A DNA stretch of 39,806 nucleotides, from assembly GCA_039666455.1 (NCBI GenBank), contig JAVSLW010000031.1, forward strand, positions 1 to 39,806. The letters run 5' to 3'. This document shows positions 33,933-39,806 of this stretch, piece by piece. A model generated the notes under the pieces. That model worked only from the letters and a program-made list of their open reading frames with translations, was not told the DNA's origin and did no database searches. The stretch's first letter is position 1, and each line of letters opens with the position of its first letter. The translations under genes and the position numbers were made by a program. This DNA is from Methanobacterium sp. Its GTDB lineage: Archaea > Methanobacteriota > Methanobacteria > Methanobacteriales > Methanobacteriaceae.

Positions 33933-34508
33933 ATGTATATTTGTTTAGAGGGTATTGACGGTGCAGGAAAGTCAACGCAGATTATTCTTCTTGAAAAATG
34001 GCTTAAAGAATATGGATGTAATGTTAAAAGGGTTTTTGAGCCTACAAATTCGCCAGTTGGGAAATTGATCCGGGAAATGCTCCAGGATCCAGGGGCTACT
34101 GGAGATAATTTTCAAAAAGCACTGGCACTGCTATTTGCTGCTGATAGGATGATATTAATGGAGGAAATAGCGGCTGCAGAGGAATCAGGCAGGGTAGTAA
34201 TAAGTGACAGGTCTTTTTATTCAAGTATTGTTTATCAAAATGAACCGCAGTGGCTTTATGAAATAAATAAACATGTTAAAAGACCAGATATTGTTATATT
34301 GCTTGATATGGATGTTAAAACTGCTTTAAAACGGTGTGAAGGTAAAGATAGCTTTGAAAATGGAAGTTTTCTGGAAAATATAAAAAATAAATATCTTAAA
34401 CTTGCAGAAGAATGTGACTTTTATGTTATAAATGCAAATAATGGAATTAATAAAGTTCAAGAGGATATAAAAAAGGTCATATCTCCTAAAATCGGCAGGT
34501 GTATATGA
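33933..34508 (+). CDS. tmk: dTMP (thymidylate) kinase
   Basis: A 191-residue kinase from the ATG at 33933, chosen because GGAGGT (33924-33929) sits four bases upstream; the earlier in-frame ATG at 33915 precedes that site. The protein starts MYICLEGIDGAGKSTQ with P-loop GIDGAGKST, then the DR(S/Y) motif in VVISDRSFYSSIVYQ for nucleotide-monophosphate binding, and LLDMDVKTALKR before the LID. FEPTNSPVGKLIREML is also typical. It converts dTMP to dTDP. Length is slightly short for the family, and the LID region is brief. Confidence 0.95.
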   Translation: MYICLEGIDGAGKSTQIILLEKWLKEYGCNVKRVFEPTNSPVGKLIREMLQDPGATGDNFQKALALLFAADRMILMEEIAAAEESGRVVISDRSFYSSIVYQNEPQWLYEINKHVKRPDIVILLDMDVKTALKRCEGKDSFENGSFLENIKNKYLKLAEECDFYVINANNGINKVQEDIKKVISPKIGRCI

Positions 34509-34688
34509 TTTATGACTAATTAATGGCCATATTATTTAGTAAAGAGAAATAATTTTACCTTAACTGGTAGGGACTTACAAATTAAAATAATATACACAAA
34601 AATTAAGTATAACCCAAATCATATATTCTTACAGAAATCAGGATTTATAAAATATTTCAGTTTAACCATGTTTTATGGAGAAGTAATA

Positions 34689-35132
34689 ATGTTAAATAAA
34701 GACGAACTTACCGATCTGATAATTAATACTGATCTGGAGAAGATTCCTGGCCCTAAAGATGTTTGGGAAAAGCAAATTGATCTTGGTGATGGTAGAATTT
34801 TAATTGTAGGCTATGAAGAAGAGTCTAAAGTCTGTGAACTGACAACAGACCAATCAGCAAGCGGAATGGATGAAGAAAAATGTGCAATAGTTTACTACTG
34901 GTACTGGGAAGTCAGAGACTTTGAAACATGGGACATTATATATGAAAATCATGATACTGATTTGAGCTTCTGTATTGAAGATCTACAAAATACATGGGGC
35001 GATGAAAGCACATTTGCAGATACTGGTAATGTTCCCGGAACAGAGCTCTGCACATGGAGCGATCGAAACAATATAGAAGATATTGTAGATGATATACTCG
35101 ATGATATTCAGGATGTGTTGGAGAACCAGTGA
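34689..35132 (+). CDS. Uncharacterised acidic protein
   Basis: A 147-residue, strongly acidic soluble protein. Start chosen at ATG 34689 (MLNKDELTDLIINT), preceded by GGAG at 34676-34679 and a TATA-like TTTATAAA near 34645. The upstream in-frame ATG at 34668 is less suited. The middle has IVYYWYWEVRDFETWDIIYE and the end an acidic helix IEDIVDDILDDIQDVLENQ. There are no membrane helices and no family is recognised. After the TGA the same frame stays open for 44 codons (to 35267), so this may be the front part of a longer protein interrupted by one stop. Confidence 0.65.
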   Translation: MLNKDELTDLIINTDLEKIPGPKDVWEKQIDLGDGRILIVGYEEESKVCELTTDQSASGMDEEKCAIVYYWYWEVRDFETWDIIYENHDTDLSFCIEDLQNTWGDESTFADTGNVPGTELCTWSDRNNIEDIVDDILDDIQDVLENQ

Positions 35133-35138
35133 AAAAAT

Positions 35139-35267
35139 ATGGTAGATATTTTAGCGCTTGATGATCCAGTCCATGCATTAACCACTGATAATTTACTCAC
35201 ATATAAAGGTATAGCAGATGAATTAGGTGTTATACCTCAAAATGATTTTCACAGAACCTTCGGATAG
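35139..35267 (+). CDS. Possible 42-residue ORF or 3' remnant of the acidic protein gene
   Basis: From ATG 35139 to TAG 35267, in the same frame as the preceding gene and six bases after its TGA. The product starts MVDILALDDPVHALTTDNLL and ends NDFHRTFG, with protein-like composition (D, L, T, A) and no low-complexity bias. There is no good ribosome site. It may be a separately translated peptide by reinitiation, or a former C-terminal extension cut off by the TGA. The minus-strand gene ends seven bases beyond. Confidence 0.3.
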   Translation: MVDILALDDPVHALTTDNLLTYKGIADELGVIPQNDFHRTFG

Positions 35268-35273
35268 GGGATA

Positions 35274-35834
35274 TTATTGTTTTTTGATGAAAAAATTTAT
35301 CGATCTATCTTTTTTTCCTGATTTAGTGGCGTTTAACGTGATTTTGATAATGGAAACATTTTTTGGGATTTCCAGCTTATATATAAATCTATTTCTTGTA
35401 TCTAGAGGTATCACTTGATTATATATCCCCAGATCACTTGACGTGATTCTAACAGTTGCATTTACTTCTGAAGAACCATTTAAAACGCACTGATTAGTGT
35501 TATAATCTACAAAAACAATCATTTCCCCATTATCAGTGTAATCCGCATTCACAAATCCATTTGAAGGATCAAAATTAAGACCAAGTAGGGTTGAATTCTC
35601 GACGGGAGTTAAAAAGCAAACTACACTGATTATTAGAACAATACCCAGTAAAGAAGCGCTACAAATGGCAATGGTTTGACGTCTGGGACTTTGACCAGAC
35701 CACCATTTCCTAGGGCCTCCCGATTCATTTTCAGGAAGTCCATAGAAATTTTCCATCTTGTTCATAATTCTTAATTTTTTAAATCCTACGGCAAGAAATC
35801 CTCCTAGAATTACCAGAGCTACAAACTTACCCAT
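35274..35834 (-). CDS. Membrane-anchored protein with extracytoplasmic beta domain
   Basis: A 186-residue protein with two hydrophobic helices: residues 4-17 (FVALVILGGFLAVGF) and about 55-76 (TIAICSASLLGIVLIISVVC). Between them lies a short basic linker with PRKWWSGQSPRR. The C-terminal 110 residues (strand-rich, with several N-x-S/T sites such as NGSS, NATV, NVSI and NATK) look like an exported Ig-like domain. I recognise no family. No ribosome site precedes the ATG. It is last in the accessory cluster, after the small membrane protein ending at 35855, and is probably cell-surface. Confidence 0.65.
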   Translation of the reverse strand: MGKFVALVILGGFLAVGFKKLRIMNKMENFYGLPENESGGPRKWWSGQSPRRQTIAICSASLLGIVLIISVVCFLTPVENSTLLGLNFDPSNGFVNADYTDNGEMIVFVDYNTNQCVLNGSSEVNATVRITSSDLGIYNQVIPLDTRNRFIYKLEIPKNVSIIKITLNATKSGKKDRSINFFIKKQ

Positions 35835-35854
35835 GTAAGAAAAAATACATCAGA

Positions 35855-36031
35855 TTATCTAAAGGAAATAACAACAATGTAATTGATGATTCCGATAATG
35901 GTGCTTGATAGAAGTGTGTTTTTATATTCCTGGTTGCGTATCAAATGATAAATAAAACCCACTAATACCACAATGATCAGCAAATAAGCTGGTGAAAGAT
36001 AATAAACATGCATTGATCCTGTAATGCCCAT
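35855..36031 (-). CDS. Small membrane protein, paralogue of the ORF starting at 36589
   Basis: A 58-residue ORF from ATG 36031 to the TAA at 35855-35857. It starts MGITGSMHVYYLSPAYLL and has one long hydrophobic stretch (LLIIVVLVGFIYHLI), RNQEYKNTLLSS and a second hydrophobic end. It aligns along almost its whole length with the product encoded from 36589: TGS, YYLSP, LVGF.YHLIRN.EYK.TLL.S are shared. Its ribosome site (GGACGGT) is a weak version of the GGAGGT of the other copy. Homology extends a few codons upstream (V-N-L), so it may be a remnant of a larger gene. Confidence 0.5.
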   Translation of the reverse strand: MGITGSMHVYYLSPAYLLIIVVLVGFIYHLIRNQEYKNTLLSSTIIGIINYIVVISFR

Positions 36032-36416
36032 TAAGTTTACCGTCCATTATAATATTATTATTCACATTTTTTGAAAACAGTAATAAGCTATTGTATGGGT
36101 TTCAATTATTCCCCCTTGTTCATTTTTAGGTATTTTTCCAAAGAATTAGAATTTTCAGGCATTTAATCTTCTCACTTTAACAACGTATCATTACTTTTTT
36201 CTATAAACTTCTAAAAAATTAAAATATGGATTAAAAGTAGTCTACTACTTCATTCCAGTTAAGCGTACTATCTGTTGACAAGAAAGTTTGAAAACAATAG
36301 AATTTAAACTTTTTTCAGTAGTTTTTTCATACCCACTGCAACCAAGCCCCCTATTATAACAAAGACCATAAAAGCTAAACTCCATCCTAATATCATCCAA
36401 TTATCAAGCCAAGTTG
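36032..36416. other. Intergenic stretch with a possible 30-codon membrane peptide
   Basis: No supported gene in 385 bases. On the minus strand a frame from ATG 36396 to the TAA at 36304 encodes MILGWSLAFMVFVIIGGLVA plus VGMKKLLKKV, which looks like a membrane anchor with a basic end. It has no ribosome site, and the frame is separated from the gene upstream by a run of eight G (36428-36435 on the plus strand as C). One added G would fuse it to the small membrane protein, so it may be a detached C-terminal part. Confidence 0.3.
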
Positions 36417-36589
36417 TTAAAGCAGATCCCCCCCCGCAAGAATGAATCCAATTATAATACTTGCTAACAACGTATCTTTGTACTCATTGTTCCTGATCAA
36501 ATGATATACAAAACCTACTAAAAAAAAAAGAAAAATAGTGTGTAGATAGGTGAAAGATAATAATACATAGCTGATCCTGTAAATTCCAT
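36417..36589 (-). CDS. Small membrane protein interrupted at a T10 tract
   Basis: ATG 36589 is preceded by an ideal ribosome site, GGAGGT (36597-36602, seven-base spacing). The product begins MEFTGSAMYYYLSPIYTL and then meets ten consecutive T (minus strand; A at 36520-36529), after which the frame hits TAG. With one more T the frame continues LVGFVYHLIRNNEYKDTLL to LAGGDLL and stops at 36417, giving 57 residues. This matches the 58-residue paralogue at 35855-36031, which has no T tract. It is either phase-variable, rescued by slippage, or an assembly error. The same frame is also the 3' end of the P1 ORF upstream. Confidence 0.5.
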
Positions 36590-37309
36590 TATATTTACCT
36601 CCAATGTTATCATATTTCTAGTAGGTGCATCGTAAAAAGTTTTGTAAGATAAGACTATGTCCATAATTTTTCCTCCTACTATCTGACTAGGAGGAAGTAT
36701 ATATTCAAAAGTATGAGAACCACCAATAAATTTTCCAAGTATACCTCCTATCAAAACCCAATATTGAGTATAAGTATGGCTTTCGCTAGGAGCAATATAA
36801 TAAGTTAAAGCACATTCCACGACCCAAAAACCAGTAGTATATGGAGTTCTTTGAACTTCAACATGGACCAATGAATTTGTCCCAACATTACCTCCATATA
36901 CATAAGCTATAAATGGATCTGTAAGTAATCCAATTATGCCCACCAAATACTCATTTTCTCCTGTAATCTGCGTTAGTCCTAATGATTTTTTCCAATCATA
37001 GTTCTGTATCATTTGGATAATAGCTTCACCAAAATTAAAAGCCAAATCTGTCTGAAGATTATGATAACAGTAAGCACCACAATAACCATTAACCGTGTTA
37101 ATATCTCTTACAACACCTGTTTCAGGGTCAATTACAAATATTAGATCATCTCGGCCCACTGCCTTCAGCACCACATAGCCATTGGACTCAAAAACTTCCA
37201 AAGACACACCGTTCATGAATGCATTGTTTATGTCGATCGTCACTGAGTTTACATGCCCTGAAGTTGGAGTATTAGCCTGGTAATCAGACCAAGAAGCTTC
37301 AACAGACAA
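36518..37309 (-). CDS. P1: uncharacterised protein with RDDLIFVIDPETGVVRD motif, frame-disrupted
   Basis: A frame of 263 residues from a TTG at 37309 without ribosome site. The real signal AAGGAGGATTGG-ATG lies at 37337, ten bases after the upstream gene, and opens a frame that ends after 12 codons (MTVIDHMKTIVC); it joins P1 only by a one-base shift. The conserved core is SNGYVVLKAVGRDDL, then IFVIDPETGVVRD and NGYCGAYCYHNLQTDLA, nearly identical to P2 at 39304-39806. The rest is strand-rich with a possible helix at VWVLIGGILG-like sequence. The frame ends inside the T10 tract of the small membrane protein. The function is unknown; it is possibly an exported or surface protein. Probably a damaged paralogue. 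Confidence 0.5.
   Translation of the reverse strand: MSVEASWSDYQANTPTSGHVNSVTIDINNAFMNGVSLEVFESNGYVVLKAVGRDDLIFVIDPETGVVRDINTVNGYCGAYCYHNLQTDLAFNFGEAIIQMIQNYDWKKSLGLTQITGENEYLVGIIGLLTDPFIAYVYGGNVGTNSLVHVEVQRTPYTTGFWVVECALTYYIAPSESHTYTQYWVLIGGILGKFIGGSHTFEYILPPSQIVGGKIMDIVLSYKTFYDAPTRNMITLEVNIMEFTGSAMYYYLSPIYTLFFFFF
37108..37190. repeat. 83-bp direct repeat, copy 1 (P1)
   Basis: Matches 39720-39802 without gaps, with about 10 differences (roughly 88% identity). The encoded residues differ almost only by Val/Ile, so most changes are silent. Confidence 0.8.
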
Positions 37310-37347
37310 TCGTCTTCATATGATCAATGACAGTCATCCAATCCTCC

Positions 37348-38178
37348 TTACCACAATACCAATCTAAATTCTGGATTAAACAAACCCATTACAAAGCATG
37401 AAACTAAGAAAAGTACAATTGTCAGGACAAACATAAATCCAAACCCATTTCTAGTCCTTAAATCGATAGGCACAATTTTGTTGAGTTTATCTGGAAATAG
37501 AATAATACTCTGTACAACTAAACCGACTAAAATAGAGACTAAACAAAACTCTAAAGAAGGACTACCTTTGGTAAAATAGAAATAAAGCGCTGAAAATCCA
37601 CGTCCAGTAGTCTGGAATCCTAATAATGCAGATAAAAGCCAGTAACCAAATGGAAAATAACCGGGCCCTAAAGGAATGCTCATCTTCGGACCCTCATATT
37701 TAGGAACATTCTTATCACTAAAAGTTTTAATACGCTTAAACATGAATAAAATCGGATAAACAGTCGATATTCCAAATCCAATACCAAACGGAATGTTATT
37801 TGTGGTTATCCCAAAAGCGATACCTGTTAAAAAGAAAAAAGGAGCAACGGTTAACATAAACGCAACCAAATTTTTAGTATTGTCATCTTTGTATTTTTCA
37901 GCCAATCCCCAATAATAATCTACAATTATCATTCCTGGAAGCGTGCAAAAGGCAAAAAAGAAAGGTAGAAACTCAAGACCTGTTAAAACACCGACAAATA
38001 AGTAAGTTAGAATGAAACTTAAAACTGTAAAATATATTGCTCCTAACAGTGAGCTCTTTAATTTATCTTTAGAATCAACTTTACTGGATCCAAAAGCCAT
38101 TTCAAAGCCTTTTTTGGAGAAGATTAATTTTATGTTTTTGATTAGAAATTTTGTATAGTTCATATTTACACTCGCCAA
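37348..38178 (-). CDS. Uncharacterised multi-span membrane protein of the P1/P2 cluster
   Basis: A 276-residue protein with about seven hydrophobic segments (near residues 45-66, 68-84, 105-125, 128-147, 170-190, 212-230 and 250-270). The N-terminal 40 residues are basic, and a cytosolic loop FKRIKTFSDKNVPKYEGPKM joins helices 4 and 5. PLGPGYFPFGYWLLSALLGF is a notable Pro/Gly-rich helix. No transporter or enzyme family was recognised. A TTG or ATG choice at the start is not critical (MASVNMNYTK; second Met possible). It begins eight bases after the 54-residue ORF and ends ten bases before the ribosome-site-linked ATG of P1, so it belongs to one operon. Confidence 0.7.
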   Translation of the reverse strand: MASVNMNYTKFLIKNIKLIFSKKGFEMAFGSSKVDSKDKLKSSLLGAIYFTVLSFILTYLFVGVLTGLEFLPFFFAFCTLPGMIIVDYYWGLAEKYKDDNTKNLVAFMLTVAPFFFLTGIAFGITTNNIPFGIGFGISTVYPILFMFKRIKTFSDKNVPKYEGPKMSIPLGPGYFPFGYWLLSALLGFQTTGRGFSALYFYFTKGSPSLEFCLVSILVGLVVQSIILFPDKLNKIVPIDLRTRNGFGFMFVLTIVLFLVSCFVMGLFNPEFRLVLW

Positions 38179-38186
38179 TAAAAAAA

Positions 38187-38351
38187 TTAGGGATTGGAAA
38201 GATATTCTGTAATGTTATTATAGAACTGGGAACTGTATTGATCGATTTCTGGACTGTATTCGTTTATTATCACATTAAGTGATTCTTGCACACTGTTGGA
38301 AATGACAAGATTTTGAACAGCTTCTTCAAATAAACAATTTTGCCAATTCAA
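38187..38351 (-). CDS. Possible 54-residue ORF coupled to the TPR gene
   Basis: A TTG at 38351 overlaps the TPR stop (TTGA), and the frame runs to the TAA at 38187-38189. The product contains FEEAVQNLVISNSVQESLNV and ends NNITEYLSNP; it looks helical and acidic, without membrane segments. The overlap suggests reinitiation. It could instead be the former C terminus of the TPR protein after a frameshift. It fills the only gap between the TPR and membrane-protein genes. Confidence 0.35.
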   Translation of the reverse strand: MNWQNCLFEEAVQNLVISNSVQESLNVIINEYSPEIDQYSSQFYNNITEYLSNP

Positions 38352-39289
38352 GAGGTGGAATACAGAATTTCATCTCTGTATTTTCTAGCAGCCTCATCCT
38401 CAGGATCTAACTCCAAAACTTTATCAAAACAGTTTAAAGCCTCCTGATTCTTACTTAGTTTCATTAGCGTATGACCTTTTTTATACCATCCGTTTATATC
38501 ATCTGGATCTAGTTTTATAACGTTATCAAAACAAATTAATGCTTCTTTATCATGTTTAAGTTGATTTAAAATGTTGCCTTTAGTCCCCCATGCCTCTAAA
38601 AAATCTGGATCCAGTTTTAAAGCTTCGTCCAAACATTCCAAAGCCTCATCAAACCGTCCTAGCTTAAAAAGTGTAAAACCTTTACCATTTAAAAAATAAG
38701 AATCTTGAGGATTCAACTTTAAAGCACCATTGTAACAAGTTAAAGCTTCATTGAATAACTCTAATTTTAGTAATATAACACATTTACTATTCCAAGTATG
38801 AAAATCTTGAGGATCCAACTCTAAAACTTTCGAAATCTTTGATTTCGATACCCCAAAATCAGAGATTTTGAGGGCTTCATCATAACATTTCAAAGCTTCA
38901 TTAAGCATTCCCAATTCCTTTAAAGTATTTCCTTTATTACGCCAAATAGCTGCATCATGAACTTCAAATTCCAAAGATTTATCAAAACATTTTAAAGCAT
39001 CATAGTATTTTTCCAAGCTATTTAAAACAAGGCCTTTAACATACCATGCATCATAATGATTTGGATCTATTCTAATAGCTTTATCACAACATTTCAAAGC
39101 ATCTTCATATTTTTCAAGAGCATATAAAGCCATTGCTTTAGAAACTAATATATCAACACGATTAGGATCTACTTCTAAAGCTTTATCAAAACATTCAAGG
39201 GCTTCAGTATATTTCCGTTTATTAGCGAATGTTAGCCCTCTTTCATACCATTTTTCAAGTTTATTCTTTTTAAAAGGATTTTTAAACAT
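38348..39289 (-). CDS. TPR-repeat protein with an inserted palindromic element
   Basis: A 313-residue protein with eight tetratricopeptide repeats of exactly 34 residues from about residue 11 (consensus like EALKCFDKALELDP), a short basic start MFKNPFKKNKLEKW and a 15-residue end. Repeat 4 is 50 residues long: between DEALK and LDPQD lie 16 extra residues, ISDFGVSKSKISKVLE, encoded by twin-hairpin element C. The insertion falls at the end of helix B, in the inter-repeat turn, where it may be tolerated. TPR proteins act as scaffolds for protein complexes. It starts 15 bases after P2 with a good GGAGGT, and continues into the 54-residue ORF and the membrane protein. Confidence 0.92.
   Translation of the reverse strand: MFKNPFKKNKLEKWYERGLTFANKRKYTEALECFDKALEVDPNRVDILVSKAMALYALEKYEDALKCCDKAIRIDPNHYDAWYVKGLVLNSLEKYYDALKCFDKSLEFEVHDAAIWRNKGNTLKELGMLNEALKCYDEALKISDFGVSKSKISKVLELDPQDFHTWNSKCVILLKLELFNEALTCYNGALKLNPQDSYFLNGKGFTLFKLGRFDEALECLDEALKLDPDFLEAWGTKGNILNQLKHDKEALICFDNVIKLDPDDINGWYKKGHTLMKLSKNQEALNCFDKVLELDPEDEAARKYRDEILYSTS
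38830..38870. repeat. Twin-hairpin palindromic element C, inserted in a TPR repeat
   Basis: Hairpin 1: TCGAAATC (38830-38837), loop TTT, GATTTCGA (38841-38848). Hairpin 2: CAAAATC (38854-38860), loop AGA, GATTTTG (38864-38870). The spacer is five bases. Together with seven flanking bases it makes up the 48-bp in-frame excess of TPR repeat 4. Confidence 0.75.
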
Positions 39290-39303
39290 TTGAACCTCCA
39301 GAT

Positions 39304-39806
39304 TTATGGACTTCTTCTAATAATTAATTTGGTAGCATTAGTTGTATTATTGTAGGTTGATGTTTCCCATTCATAGTCTGGTATTGCCTCATCTATTGTA
39401 TTAGTAATATACAAATAAATAATGGCTAATATCCCTCCAATAATAAGTTTAGATGAATCATCTCGAGGAATAGGGATTCTTTGAAGATTCATAAGTTTTT
39501 TAAAGTATTCATCTACATTTTCTTGTGCTACTTCCTTTTTAGTTTTTCCTCGCCATTCTGGAGGAATCCATTCCCCACCTTTCTTACCTGCGTAATTTAT
39601 GCGAGATAACCATTCTGGTTCTGAATTAACCAAAGAATTACCCAAACTAAGAGCTAATTCTGTCTGCAAATCATAGTAGCAGTAAGATCCGCAGAAACCA
39701 TTAGCTGTGTTCATATCCCTTACAACACCTGTTTCGGGGTCAATTACAAATATTAGGTCATCTCGGCCCACGGCTTTCAATATTACATAGCCATTAGATT
39801 CATATG
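39304..39806 (-). CDS. P2: uncharacterised protein with RDDLIFVIDPETGVVRD motif, cut by the window edge
   Basis: The frame is open to the right edge of the window; the residues before the first start-like codon (ESNGYVIL before KAVGRDDL) match P1, so the true start lies outside. The visible part has IFVIDPETGVVRD, NGFCGSYCYYDLQTELA with two conserved cysteines, a charged middle (GEWIPPEWRGKTKKEVAQEN), one hydrophobic helix KLIIGGILAIIYLYI near the end and a tail with NNTTNATK. Beyond the core it differs from P1. It may be a membrane-anchored surface protein; no family is recognised. It is first in the visible cluster, 15 bases before the TPR gene. Confidence 0.65.
   Translation of the reverse strand, partial: YESNGYVILKAVGRDDLIFVIDPETGVVRDMNTANGFCGSYCYYDLQTELALSLGNSLVNSEPEWLSRINYAGKKGGEWIPPEWRGKTKKEVAQENVDEYFKKLMNLQRIPIPRDDSSKLIIGGILAIIYLYITNTIDEAIPDYEWETSTYNNTTNATKLIIRRSP
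39720..39802. repeat. 83-bp direct repeat, copy 2 (P2)
   Basis: Matches 37108-37190 without gaps at about 88% identity, in the same orientation, 2.6 kb apart. Recombination between the copies would delete the TPR, the 54-residue ORF and the membrane-protein gene. Confidence 0.8.

Noticed and set aside
34600..34620. Fifth iron-type operator before the acidic gene (TTAAGTATAACCCA)
   Set aside because: It matches only the left half, lies upstream rather than downstream of the TATA box, and lacks the paired site.
35130..35132. TGA as a selenocysteine codon in the acidic gene
   Set aside because: No SECIS-like hairpin seen, no selenoprotein homology, and to my knowledge Methanobacteriales do not use selenocysteine.
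36428..36435. G8 tract as a second frameshift of the small membrane protein
   Set aside because: The frame without correction already gives a 57-residue product matching the paralogue's length, so a shift here is not needed.

Overview
The window is low-GC archaeal DNA, most likely from a hydrogenotrophic methanogen of the Methanobacteriales (a Methanobacterium-like genome). The reasons are the archaeal gene set (LonB protease, KEOPS subunit Cgi121, THUMP-type tRNA G10 methyltransferase, geranylgeranyl reductase, citramalate-synthase-like enzyme), three methanogen-typical proteins of unknown function (DUF2149, DUF1890, DUF1894), hydrogenase maturation genes hypA/hypB, cobyric acid synthase, and promoters with TTTATATA boxes followed by GGAGG-type ribosome sites. 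No function was checked against a database; names rest on motifs read from the sequence.

Positions 1-7.6 kb form an iron-homeostasis island. Four promoters carry the same operator, TTAGG-N4-CCTAA or a close variant, about 10-15 bp downstream of the TATA box. They lie before a structured leader and DUF454 membrane protein, a 57-residue His-rich coiled-coil peptide that has not been called, the feoB / zinc-ribbon / DtxR-FeoA operon, and a short rubrerythrin. The DtxR-family protein encoded in the feo operon is the obvious candidate to bind these sites. A DUF2226-like gene, a two-CCG-domain iron-sulfur protein with a non-canonical start, and a ribbon-helix-helix protein lie among them.

Positions 7.6-12.1 kb hold a minus-strand operon: geranylgeranyl reductase, tRNA G10 methyltransferase, citramalate synthase, cgi121. 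Positions 12.5-17.3 kb are a TetR-controlled minus-strand group (TetR, metallo-beta-lactamase fold hydrolase, alpha/beta hydrolase, CrtI-like FAD oxidoreductase, membrane protein) with a palindromic operator at the tetR promoter; it looks like a transferred cassette. Positions 17.3-19.2 kb are DUF1894, DUF1890 and a polytopic membrane protein. Then come a GNAT acetyltransferase, tRNA-Ala(GGC), hypB-hypA, prs, a DEAD-box helicase, lonB, cobQ, a UspA / cation-antiporter pair, a SLC13 permease, a U32 peptidase family protein and tmk.

Positions 34.5-39.8 kb are an accessory region of uncharacterised genes. On the minus strand a tightly spaced set runs P2 (paralogous protein cut by the window edge), TPR protein, 54-residue ORF, multi-span membrane protein, P1 (paralogue of P2), then two related small membrane proteins. 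P1 and P2 share an 83-bp block at about 88% identity whose differences are almost all silent. The region also shows frame disruptions, including one at a T10 tract.

The most unusual structural feature is a dispersed twin-hairpin element of about 41-44 nt (two 7-8 bp stems, each with a 3-nt loop). It occurs in frame inside the TPR protein, where it accounts for an exact 16-residue excess in one 34-residue repeat, inside the THUMP region of the tRNA methyltransferase, and across the stop codon of the DEAD-box helicase. No CRISPR array, rRNA, transposase or prophage gene was seen.
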